Assembly (NCBI GenBank): GCA_004009845.1
Contig: RMBW01000002.1
Coordinates: 992,001 to 1,056,000 of the forward strand
Source: Davidsoniella eucalypti
Taxonomy: Eukaryota > Ascomycota > Sordariomycetes > Microascales > Ceratocystidaceae
DNA: 64,000 nt
Direction of reading: 5' to 3'
In this document: piece by piece, positions 25,358 to 36,675 of the stretch
Position numbering within the stretch: the stretch's first letter is position 1
Layout: each line of letters opens with the position of its first letter
Position numbers and translations under genes: made by a program
Notes under the pieces: generated by a model
What the model was told of the DNA's origin: nothing
Seen by the model: only the letters and a program-made list of their open reading frames with translations
The model's database searches: none

Positions 25358-28300
25358 ATGTCATTTACACCTGAAAGTGCCATTGAGTCGTCGCGCATCT
25401 TCGTGCGAGGCTTGCCGCCCAATATCACTGAAGCTGATTTGCGCAAACACTTCTCAAGCAACAATGCCGAAGTCACTGACATAAAGATAATCCCCCAAAG
25501 AAGAATTGGTTATGTCGGGTTCAAATCCCCTAAAGACGCTTCTGGTGCTGTCAAGTACTTTAACCGCTCATATCTTCGTATGAGCAAACTTGGTGTTGAG
25601 ATTGCTAGATCTGTACGTACTACTACCATGAGTTCACCACTGTCACCACTTCCTTGGTATATCTAGGCATACTTACTGACTCTAATGTTTTTCTAGGTCA
25701 ACGACCCATCTTTGAACAGAAGATTCAACCGTCATAATGTTACTTCCAATGTTACTGCGGAAAGCGATGCTATCCCAACTACATCTGAAATAACCGCCAA
25801 GTCTAATATTGACGCTAAGAAGCGCAAGCGCGAAGAACCCACTACCACCCCTTCCTCCGACCCGAAACTTCGCGAGTACTTGAATGTGATGAACAAGAGT
25901 ACTTCTGGTCTCGAAATCCCTGACTTCGAAATGGTAGTCGAGACGAAGGAGAAGGCTAAACTCTTGCGCGAAGACGCCAGTGATGACGAATACGAAGAGA
26001 TTCCCGCCCGTCCCGTCAAGCGCCAGGCTACAGAAGCCGATGCTCCGGCTCTTTCTGCTCCTCCAGGTTCCGCTAAGCCTGTATCTATTGCTGCTGCTGC
26101 TGAAACCTCTGGTGACATCGAAAGTATGGATGTTGATGCTGTAGAGGAAAAGGAGAATGATATCCCGGAAGTTGCCGACGATGATTGGTTGCGGAAACAT
26201 CAAAGCCGTATGCTCGATCTCGTTGACGAGGAAGATATTGTGCCTATTGCTCCCCAAGAGCAGACACCTACCCAGGCTGCAGTTCCCCCCAAGGTGTCAC
26301 AATCGAAGACTGAGCCTATCACACAGCAACCCGAAGAAGACGAAGTAGTGGCAGAGGCTGTCCCGAAAGTCTCCGTTGCCCCGCTATCTGAGATAGAGCA
26401 AAATATCGTTAATGTAAGGCAGACCAAGCGTCTGTTTGTGCGTAACCTATCTTACAAGACTAAGGAAGACCAAATGCGTAAGCATTTCGAACAGTTTGGA
26501 ACTGTTGAAGAGGTACGTTTATATTGTCCGTCTAGTTTGGTGTAATTGGAGTTTGAAGTGATGGCATCTGTGACTTCGAGTCTATAAAATACGTCACGAT
26601 AGTTAGCAGCTACTTCTTTTCTCTCATATAACAACGAACAATGGTGTGAGGTAACCACAATGATGATTCCCATGATAGGGACAGCTTATGCCTTGGAGCA
26701 ACTGATGTATATCCCGGGACGGCGTTTTTGGTAGAACCCGAATCTGAACGTGGCAAACCTACTACTCATCGTGTAGTTTTCTTGTTCTTTCTTTACCTGT
26801 TTATTTCCTTTTGTTTACTTGTTTTGGATGTTTAAGATGATGGTGGCTTTGCTGTGGCCTGACTCAAAACCTGAGCGGCTCGCCAAGGCTTATTGAATAT
26901 AACAAGATGACTGACATTCCAATACTTTGATTAGGTTCATATCCCTACAACGGCTGCTGGAAAGAGTAAAGGCTTTGCGATGGTGCTCTTTGCCGACGCC
27001 GAAGCCGCGGTGGCTGCATTCCAGAAGTCTGATGGTGTGTCTTTTGAGGGTCGTCTGCTACACATCTTGCCTGGTACGGCCAAGCGAGAGGGCGACCTGG
27101 ACGAGTTCACGCTGGCAAAGTTGCCGCTGAAGCAACAAGCCCTGATCCGCAAGAGAGCAGAGGCAGCCTCCAACACCTTCAACTGGAACTCACTGTACAT
27201 GAACCAGGACGCTGTAGTTTCCTCGATGGCCCAACGTCTAGGCGTATCCAAGGCAGAACTTCTCGATCCCACCAGCTCTGAGGCTGCTGTGAAGAAGGCG
27301 ATTGTCGAAACTACGGTGATCCAGGAAACCAAGTCGTATTTCATTAACAACGGTATGAATCTGGACGCGTTCAAGTCTCAGAAGCGTGGAGACACGGCCA
27401 TTCTCGTGAAGAACTTCCCGTTCAATACTACGATCGAGGAGATCCGCAACATGTTTGCCGAGCACGGCACTGTAGTCAAGGTTTTGATGCCCCCTAGTGG
27501 CACAATCGCCATCGTGCAGATGGCGTCGCCTCCTCATGCCAAGACGGCGTTCGCTCGACTAGCGTATCGTCGAGTGAAGGAATCGGTGCTATTCTTAGAG
27601 AAGGCCCCAGCAAACATATTCATCAACGACGAGCTAAACAATGCCACCGAACCCGTTGCTGACGTTTTGAAAGACATTAAGCCTGGTGTGCAGAAGTTAT
27701 CGGTCACTCAGCTGCTTACTGAGACTGCTGATGAGACCGAAGACCAAAACACGCCTGCTGACACCACTTCTCTATTTGTTGGCAACCTAAGTTTTGCTAC
27801 GGCTACAGAAGGACTGGCTGCAGCATTCCAGTCGCAGGATGGGTTTGTATCGGGGCGCGTCAAGACCAAGCGTGACCCTAAGAAGCCCGGCAAGGTCCTC
27901 AGCATGGGCTTTGGCTTCGTAGAGTTCAAGACTAAGGACCAGGCACACGCTGCTCTCAAGGCGATGCAAGGTTACAACCTAGACGGTCATGCTCTAGGCC
28001 TGAAGGCCTCACACCGCGGTCTAGACGCCGCAGAGGAGCGTAAGCGTGATGAGAAGAGCAAGAAGGCAGCTGGCCAGCGCACCAAGATCATCATCAAAAA
28101 CTTGCCATTCGAGGCATCTAAGAAGGATATTCGCGCTCTCTTCAGCACATATGGCCAGCTGCGGTCGGTCCGCGTACCCAAAAAGTTCAACCACACATCC
28201 CGTGGTTTCGCCTTTGCCGAGTTCGTTACATCGAGGGAGGCAGAGAGCGCTCTCAACGCACTGCGCGACACTCATTTGTTGGGCCGTAAGTTGGTGCTCG

Positions 28301-28452
28301 ACTTTGCCGAGGCAGAGGCCGTCGATGCCGAAGAAGAGATTGAAAACATGCAGCGTAGGATTGGCAGCCAAGTCAACAAGGTCACTCTACAGCAACTATC
28401 CAACCGAGATCGCACCAGAGTTACGATTGGCGAAGATGCACTGGAGGAGTAA
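25358..28452 (+). CDS. mrd1: Multiple RNA-binding domain protein 1 (pre-rRNA processing)
   Basis: Three exons (25358-25612, 25697-26512, 26935-28452) encode 862 residues. Five RRM domains are visible in the order and spacing of Mrd1: RRM1 about 13-85 (IFVRGLPPNITEADL), RRM2 about 328-402 (RLFVRNLSYKTKEDQ, split by intron 2), RRM3 about 511-581 (AILVKNFPFNTTIEE), RRM4 about 636-718 (SLFVGNLSF ... GFGFVEF) and RRM5 about 741-818 (KIIIKNLPFEASKKD ... GFAFAEF). A long acidic/basic linker separates RRM1 and RRM2. Mrd1 is a nucleolar component of the 90S pre-ribosome needed for early cleavages leading to 18S rRNA. RRM3 lacks the usual aromatic RNP1 residues (TIAIVQM), as expected for a degenerate RRM. 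Intron 2 is 422 nt, much longer than the 84-nt intron 1. The ATG at 25358 follows a GTG codon; no earlier ATG is in frame. Confidence 0.93.
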
Positions 28453-31400
28453 TGATGAGAGGAAGGAGCAGGCAGATTCAGGACGATGTCTAGGACGTGC
28501 TCGGCAAGTAATCATATCACGTTGTTACAAGTGACTAACTACTATGGTATTGCCCAACTACTGATGCCGGCGCTTCGACTGCGACCTCGCGACAGACACA
28601 AAAAGCCAAAATTAGCTGATGCATTCCACATCGTAGATTAGGGCCTCGATGCTGAATTGCTGAACAATGCTATATATGTAATACCCATACATATCTTCCA
28701 TGCGCTAGACCGAACTAGCTGGCGAGGGGCTGTAAATATCAGCACTTCAGTTCCTAGGCACCAAGCACATAAACAACAACAGCCCCAAAAGAGATACCAT
28801 GGATAGATAGACCGAATTCTAATGCTTAACATATGCAAAGGAACCGCCGCCAGCTATATTTAGTTCATATTCTCGCGGTAGACTCAAGTCGCTCTTGCTA
28901 GTTCTGAGTGTTATTTTGTTCCCTGTGACGTAGTTGGTTCACGATGTATTGCTCATAATTCTCGATAATTCTCGATAATTGATACCAAGCTGCGAATCGA
29001 ATCCCTCGGGAGGCTATTGCCCTTTATGATGGGCTTTGCCTTTTTTGTAGACTACTGTTCAAGTAGGGTAACTGCTAAAGTGCATGCACAAGGTCTTTCC
29101 TAAATGAGCGTTCTGTCGATAGCGGCAGAGCTACTAGTAGCCTTCGCTAGAGGCAATGTCGTCCCTGGCTAGAAAGAGCCTGTAGGCCTGTGATTGGTTG
29201 GCGATCAATGGAAAACGGGTCTAGGGAGACGATACTCTGTGTTGATGATGGGAGAGAAAGAGAGTAAAGACTGCTAGTTAATCGGTGGTATCAGAATAGT
29301 CTTGAAAGACTGAGCTGGTCCACCGAACTTGAAGTGAATCAGACACTTCATATCAGACACGCAAGTGAGCATTTGCTAGATGCTGTTCACTCAAGTGTCC
29401 AGGCTTTCCAGGGTTACAGTGGTGGTGGTTTTGGGGTCTTGGGGTCTTGGGGTCTTGGATGGCATTAAGCGCGTTTAGTCATGCGATATAGCAGGATATT
29501 GGATTTTCGTCTCCAAGAAGGGTCGAGGTTTCTTGCTCTAACACTCCCTTCGAAAGCAATGTAGTACTATTTTTCTTTTCTTTTTATTATTATTCCTTTT
29601 TGCTTGGATCTGAGTCGCTTTCTTGCGTGTAAGCGGTGAGTTTGAAGACATGATTTAAGTAATTTAAAAAATAAAGAGTTTTATTCTGGCAGCGTGTGAA
29701 GAGGAAGCAGAGGTCCGGGACGTCTTAAAGAGAAAAAAAAGAAAAACATGATGCAAGGACAAGAAAGTGACATGGAATGACAGGAACCAAAGAACAACGA
29801 AAAAAAAAAAGAACTAGAAAATAGAAGAAGTCGAACCAAAAAGGACCCTGCGTCAGAGACATGGAATAACTGGCCGAGCTGATCATCTTGTCGACTATCA
29901 CCCGTGAAGTTGAAGTACATATCATATGTATATCTGTATCTGTCCGACAATTTGAGTGGTAGTTTTCTTGTTGTATCTATGTATCAACGTTTGACTAGTC
30001 ATAACATACAATTACCATCATATATGTGTACATACAGTGCAATGGGACGAACCTACATAGTCCCGAGTTTCGTGTTGCCCAGCTTCCATCTTCATATTTC
30101 CACACTCAGCACCGCCTTGGCCCGAATCACTTTTCATAGATTACCACGGTGATGAAATAGTTGTATGCATTTCATTTGTAATTTTTTTTGGGGGGGCTTA
30201 TCATTGCAAAAGGCTAATGCCTCTCTTACATTCGCCTGAAGCTGCAGTAGGTCTAACGCGCTATTTTGTGACGTGATGTGACTGATGTAATGTGATGTGA
30301 TGTGACTGCTGAACGACATATAGTTATTAGTACAACTAACCAGTTGCATGAGCCGTTGTGTCTTATAGACGGGCTACTGCTGCCCATGTATGCATGTACA
30401 TGTACATTTGTATACCTTGTTACAAAGAACTCTTCCGAGTACTTGATGATGCTATGTACATAGATAGCATGTCTATCTAGTCACGGTTACAACCTGCCTA
30501 TGGAATTACATTGCAAGTATATATAACTAAGAGTTCTCTACGTCATTATTAGAAACATATATACATACAGATACAACACAGACCAACAGACCCATCGGCT
30601 AGGTACCCGGCTGGTTTTTTTTCCATTGACGTAGCATTCAGGCGATCATCTGCTTTATTTATCCTTTGATTTTCATAATTTACTGCCTGTTGGTTACATG
30701 CAACTATAGTACAGATATGTTTACATATATGCATGTATGGAACAATGGTCGGCTCTAGCTGAACTATAACTCTGGCTTAAAGTAGTTAATCAAGCTATTA
30801 CTATTTCCCGTTTGCTGGTTTATTGCGAACTAAAGCATAGCCCTTAGAAAACTTACTAGCGTAGTTGTATAGCATGTGCATAAAATCAATAAGTTAAAGA
30901 CGCTACAGTATGAGCTTTGAGCTTGTGTCTACTAGTAAGCATAGTAAATACCCTAAACTCATGATCGTGGGTTTGAAACACACCTGACAGCACAAGCTAC
31001 GTCTGCTATATAGAGAGGTAATAGGATTGCATGAGAGGGAAGTTGCTCTAGAGAACTTTTGAGGGTTATGCGTGACCCTTAGAAATCATAGTGGACTTTT
31101 AATCGAGCCGGCCGCTTCCCTTTTTGGACGGATGCTTGTTGCCATTTCTTGTGTTATGATTTTGCTTTCAACGTCATATTCTACTACGGCCTTTTTTTCT
31201 TTAATCAAGTCTTGCTACTGGGAACTTGCCTGTTCTCTTCTTTTTGTTTTCCTCACACCATTTGATCCATTGTCTCTCATTTTCTGCAAGCTCTCTAGTT
31301 GTATAGTTTCTGACCCAGAGCATCATCGAAATCTCTCCCTAGCGGGAAGAAAGTAGGAGAGCTTTTGCCTCCCTAGACAGAGTCAGCAGCACTTTCTTGC

Positions 31401-33815
31401 TGCTGTGATTAGGCTTCGGCTAAGAGGCGTCTTGGCGCTTCATCGGCCATCAGCAACCATTATGATCTGGCTAGTTGAAAAGAGTTCACAGGCTGGCTCG
31501 TAGCTTGCTGTGCCTAACGTCAGAAGCACATATATATATATATGGCCCTCGAGGTGTAGGCCAAGATAGGCAACAAACGAGAAGAAACACAGACAGGTTG
31601 CTTCGGCTCGCCTCCCTTGCGCCCGAGAAAGAAAGGGCAGGGTCTAGTCTACTACCACTATAGCCTGTCTTGTCTCGTCGAGCTCTGATGAAAAGACAGA
31701 TGATTGCGAGAGAAACACCGAAAGAACCAGCAAGAGAGACAGTAGAGACTCTTGTTTCTGATCCAGACAAGTCGAGAAAGAACCGCCTTCGCCGCCGTTA
31801 ACTCTGTCCATGTTTCCTTTTGCTTCATGTGCTTCATTTTGCTAGGCTTCAGACTTCCCAACATGTGTCCCTTACATTCCATTCAAACACCTGCTGTAAG
31901 ATGAAGCCTTTTTGGCTACAGGAGGACGCTAGGTGGCCACGCTAAATGGTACGCCCTCTCTCTCTTTCCCTCACTCTCTCTCTGGCGGAACAAGAGCAAA
32001 GCTCCTACGATTGTACTAATGTACTAATACTCGGTACTTTGATGATCGGCACTAGTACTAACTAGCTACGATAAACAGACCCCCGTCCTATCTAGCCGTG
32101 ACATTTCGAGAGCTTGTTAGCTGTCCATAATAGACAGCTTCGAGGCCAACGAATGCCCAGTGTGCTAGGACTATTGCACTAGCTGCACCTTATTACTATA
32201 TTACTCATGGAACGGGATGTAAATCTGGGGGTGTCTATCTTTTTAGGAGGTGCTCTCGGTGTGCCAAGGGATGCTTAACCTATCGAGGTGCTGCTGCTAT
32301 TGCTATTGCTACTGCTAATGCCACTCTTTGGGATCTAGGACCCAGGCCTGACTTGATACGAGCCCATTCGAGGGAACCTCACACTGGCTGTTCGCAATGT
32401 TGTTAGTTGGCCAGGCACACGCGGATTTTGTCTTGTCTCTTGTTCTATGACTACATGCAGGCAGAATACTACTAGCCTCTGCTTTGATCACTGAGCTTGA
32501 CACACTGCTAGGCTAGTAACCGTTCTTTTCCAAGCTAAGCTGCACTTCTCATGCATGGGCATGACATGCATCTCGAGCCTTCCACCGTTTCCCTGGGACA
32601 GCCAATAATGTGTTTTTGAGAGGGCGACGGTCTTCTGTCCGCATGGATTCCCCCCCAAATACACTACGGGAAGAATAAATCCAAAGCGGTAGTGGCATAT
32701 ACAAAAATACAAAAGCCAACAATCAAGTCCGAGGGAAGCATTGATATTGGCTTTTGCGGGCCTTACGCTTCCCTCGATCTTTCGATTGCTTCTGCATAGA
32801 CGGACCCTTTGACTTTGACGTTCACCTTGAGCTTCTGAACCTTCACTCCCCCTCTCATCCATCTATTCATTCTTACACGCCAAGCTCTCACTATCTCTGC
32901 CTGCCTTGAGGAGTGAGAGTACTTACTACCAAGACCAAGAGCAAGCTAGTTAGCCATCTGCCGTGCTCCACTTCTCTTCAGCCTGCTTCACTCACACCCT
33001 CTTTGATACGATACCTATATATCGTCTCTGGGACAGTCGGAAAAAGCTTCTGAGTCCCTTCATTCCTCGTCATGGTAGTCGAGCCGGGACGTACCACCAA
33101 AACTCTCCTCAACTTTATCTATCTTGCTCCATCTTGCGTGCCAGCTGGAATCTCATTGCCATCTCGCCACAATCCAGGCGTCCCTTTGGACCTTCAGATC
33201 TTTGTTGTTTATGCCCCAAGAGCCTCCTCGTGAGTGAACCAAGAGACGACATACTATTCTACGACAACAACGACGCGCAGAATACCGGTCGTATGCTGCA
33301 TCTGCTTGCCGTGCTTCTCAAGTTTCTAGGCTACACTACTTCCCGTTCTGCCTACATCTGCTCGCATCTTTAAGGAACGCAAGCCCGTCTTGGAATCTCG
33401 TTCGGAATTCTCTCTTTAGTCTATCTCAAACCAGTCCTTCAGCTTTTTAGTCTTTACTTGTCTTGATACTTGCTACACAGTCTCTGTGTTTGTACCAAGA
33501 ATCTGTACCCAGTGGGAAGAGAGAGAGACTGGTTGTTTGACTATCCAACTACTACAGCACTATACACTCTTTGTTACCTTTTATTTTTATCTTTTGTTTT
33601 TTTGTGTGTTAGTTTGTTTGTTCTTGCTATACTTCATACTTTGCGTAGCAAGTGTTATCATTACTTTATCTTATCTTTATTCATATATGTAATCTCTAAT
33701 TTTGGCTTCGTTTTCCTGCTACATAGATAAGCTTGCCCAATACCAACCAAGCTTAGCACCTCTAATTCCATATCACCCTTCCACCTCTTACCACTACTCT
33801 CCTACTACACCCATC
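28453..33815. other. 5.4-kb non-coding interval upstream of abaA
   Basis: No convincing coding frame. Simple repeats include three TTGGGGTC units (29431-29458) and a TA run (31529-31543). The right half becomes rich in CT tracts, as expected of a promoter plus long 5' leader. Candidate BrlA-type and AbaA-type motifs lie at 32.2-33.1 kb (separate entry). Confidence 0.45.
32265..32855. promoter_or_regulatory. Candidate BrlA-response cluster upstream of abaA
   Basis: Five matches to the published BrlA consensus (C/A)(G/A)AGGG(G/A) fall within 590 bp: CAAGGGA at 32265, CGAGGGA at 32369 and 32730 (plus strand), and minus-strand matches at 32770 and 32849. AbaA-type CATTCT and CATTCC follow at 32868 and 33061. 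In Aspergillus, BrlA turns on abaA and AbaA feeds back on itself. Motifs this short also occur by chance (roughly one per kb for the BrlA consensus), so this is a suggestion, not proof. Confidence 0.3.
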
Positions 33816-36675
33816 ATGGATCCCACCTCCATGTCGGTCTCTGTCCGTTCTGGGTACCCGGGCGATGAAGCTACAGTCTCTCGATACTCTAGCTTCAGCT
33901 TTGACGGCTCGGTTCATAGCACAGCCGCCCCTCATGCCCACATGATGTCCTCGTCCATCCGCGAGCCTCTGAGAGAATCTACTGGAAACCAGCATGTTGC
34001 CCCTCCCCAGATGATGCCAGGCTACAATGCCATGTGCGGCATTCCATCAGCAATGCCGTCTATGACTACCTCTCTGTCGACACCGGGCCTTCACCATCCT
34101 AGTGTCATGCCTCAGCACTCAGTCTATGGCCATAGACCACCGCTGCCTCCCGCTCGTCATGATGCTGTCCCCGTCTATCGTCCGGACGATGCCGAGAGAA
34201 ACCCCGTCTACCGCTCTATACAGTTTAGACAATACCGTGCTCGTCAAGAGCAAAGACAGGACAAAGAAGCTGCCATTTGGCCTCCGGAGCTTGAGAACCC
34301 CTTTTTGGATGGTAAGTTATACCTCGCCGTGTGTTATTTAAGCTATCTTAGACACGAGCTAACAGTTACTTCTATAGCACTCCTTTTGATCCCTATCATG
34401 GGCCGCAAGAAGTACTTCATGCGTCACCAGCAGTATGGTCGCAACATGCTTATTGGAGACTATGTCTGGATCGCCTACAAGATGGGCTTAGGTCCGGGCC
34501 AGAAAGAGGACGAGGCCAACATGAAGAGAAGCCGCAAGCAAATTTCCAGCCATATTCAAGTGCTAAAGAACTTTTTCAAGTACCACCGCTACTGTAAGTC
34601 ACTGATTAATACCAAGATACCACCTTTATAAACATAACAAAACTAGTACTAACAAGACCATGACAGTCCACTTCTTCTTCCCTGCCCGTGACAAGGAGAC
34701 TGGGAAGAAGGTTCCCGGTGCGCCTGAGATCGAGACCGTCGAGACTATCTCGTTGAAGAACAACCCCGTTCTCGTTGCTCTGTCCGAGGAAAGATTCCCG
34801 AACGTCAGACCCAACTACGACTATTTTGCCCAGCTTTTGGACCAGGATTGCATGGTGACTGTCCGTCCTAAGACTTGCCAAATCTTTGTTTCCTCGCACG
34901 ATATCGTGATTGGTCCTGACAATCTGCCTCGCACATCCTCGGGTGATATCCTGGATCTCGAACAATACCCTCAACTTGCCCAGAACCTCGAGGGCGATGG
35001 CAGTCGCGCCCGTGGACGTGATAACAGTGTTCTCCTTCACGAATACACCCGCGTCATTGGCCAAAAGGAGTCAGATACTCTCAAGGAGCTTGTTCGCGGT
35101 TGGGAGAAGACTGCTCCTGAGATTGTCAACCAGCTGAATCTTCCGGAGCCCCAGGATGAGGCCCCCCTCACGATTATCGAGATGGCTGTCACTATGGAAC
35201 TGCATAGAATGCACTTCCCCGACAAGTCCCAGCTCAATGGCCTCGTTGAGATGACCATTGCGTCTCACAACCTTCAAAACCACCGCTGGAAGTGCGTCAC
35301 TCGTCTGTCTCGCCCCCGCGAGCTGTGCAATGATGGCGAGGAGACTCTGACTACGCTCACTGACGAAGTTGGTGTTCAATACGTGCATCTTCCTGGATGT
35401 GGAGATGGTGGCATGGGCTGCGATTGCATGAACAGACCTCGCCAGGACGTTAAAGTGCCGTTCCCAGCTGGTCCATGGGCGTCTACGCTGACCAAGGCCG
35501 CCAGCTATGCCTGCCATAACGGCGATATGCAGGGCGATGAGCCTACTGCTGAGCAGCTTGTATCAAAGGTAGTCATGGTGCAGGAGCTGTGGTCCTCTGC
35601 GCCTATGGACAGCCACGATAGCCGTCGCTGGAGCCGCCAGGCTTTGATCATGTGGCGGTTCAACGGCGTCTTCAAGCCTCGTGGTAGTGGCGTCCGTCAC
35701 GATGTTTCTGCTTCTACTAGTTGGAGATTCCTGACTGTTAACGACCCGACATCGGAGTACCACCAGCAGAGGGCCTATATCAGCGCTGCGCAGAGCAACA
35801 CCATGTCGAACATGCACAGAGACTCGATAGTTGCTGCTAGCATGAACTCTATGCACCACCGCAGCTCGGTGGTCAGTGATGGCATGTCAGTCTGGCCTCA
35901 CGGGCCTATCATGAGAAGCATGGGCTCTGTCAGTAGCCATGGCAGTATCGACACTACTAGCGATGCGTTGTCTACGGCCCTGACCACCCCTACACCACCT
36001 CCCGGAGGCGTGTATCAGACCGCCTATGACGGCCACCATGGCATGTCGCACCCCTTCATCTCGTCGAGTCTCAGCTCTCAGTTAGATGCTGATGTAAGCG
36101 CTGGAGCGGCCGACATTGTGGGTAGTGTGGCCCACAGCCATCAGAGCCAGTACATGGATCCGTTAGCACACGGATACAACACTGGAGTCTGCGAGCCGTC
36201 TTTGGCTAGCTGGGACGTGCCGTCGATCGAGCCGTGGTCGAACCAGCATAGCGGTGGCGGCAGTGGCGGCGCCTCTCCGTACGAGCCCACCATCGTGGAC
36301 AAGTCGGGCAATACATGGGCAGACGATGCACGTGACGTAGCGCACAGCTTCTGGGCCACTGAGCAGAAGCCGATGTGGGTATCCGCAGCGCCGGATGGTG
36401 AGCTTGTAGGGGTGTCGGCCCAGCAGTGGAGTGTTCGCAATCCTTGGGACGAGGTTCAGCGTAACCAGAGCTTCGACAAGGGCAGCGAAGCGGCTAGTCC
36501 TCTTTCGTCGGCTTTGGGTAAGCGCCGCCGCGAGGATGGCATGGAGGAGGAGGAAAAGACGCCTGTCAACTACAAGCGCCTCAGCCATCCCAATGCCAGC
36601 ACTTTGCGGATTTCACCCAGGGATCCCAGTCAGGTGAACGGACTCGTCGATGTCACGCCTACTGGTGAGTGGTGA
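33816..36675 (+). CDS. abaA: Conidiation regulator AbaA (TEA/ATTS transcription factor)
   Basis: Three exons (33816-34311, 34378-34593, 34667-36675) give 906 residues. The TEA/ATTS DNA-binding domain spans about residues 155-235 and is assembled across both introns: WPPELENPFLD, then LLLIPIMGRKKYFMRHQQYGRN, a linker, and the recognition helix KRSRKQISSHIQVLK. The following segment (FFFPARDKETGKKVPGAPE; SSHDIVIGPDNLP) is typical of AbaA orthologues. The Ser/His/Met-rich C-terminal half is probably a disordered regulatory region; a basic KRRR patch near residue 865 could act in nuclear import. AbaA acts after BrlA in conidiophore development and drives phialide and spore genes. The protein is longer than the A. 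nidulans one (about 800 residues). The stop at 36673 follows a GTGAGT that could act as a splice donor, so the extreme C-terminus is less certain. Confidence 0.93.

Noticed and set aside
25505..25530. tRNA B-box-like GGGTTCAAATCCCC
   Set aside because: It lies inside the first RRM coding sequence of mrd1 and there is no A box or acceptor stem around it.
33702..33815. Upstream extension of the abaA first exon
   Set aside because: The frame is open but begins with a TTG codon, not ATG, and contains a CTACATAG acceptor-like site; the ATG at 33816 is the first real start.
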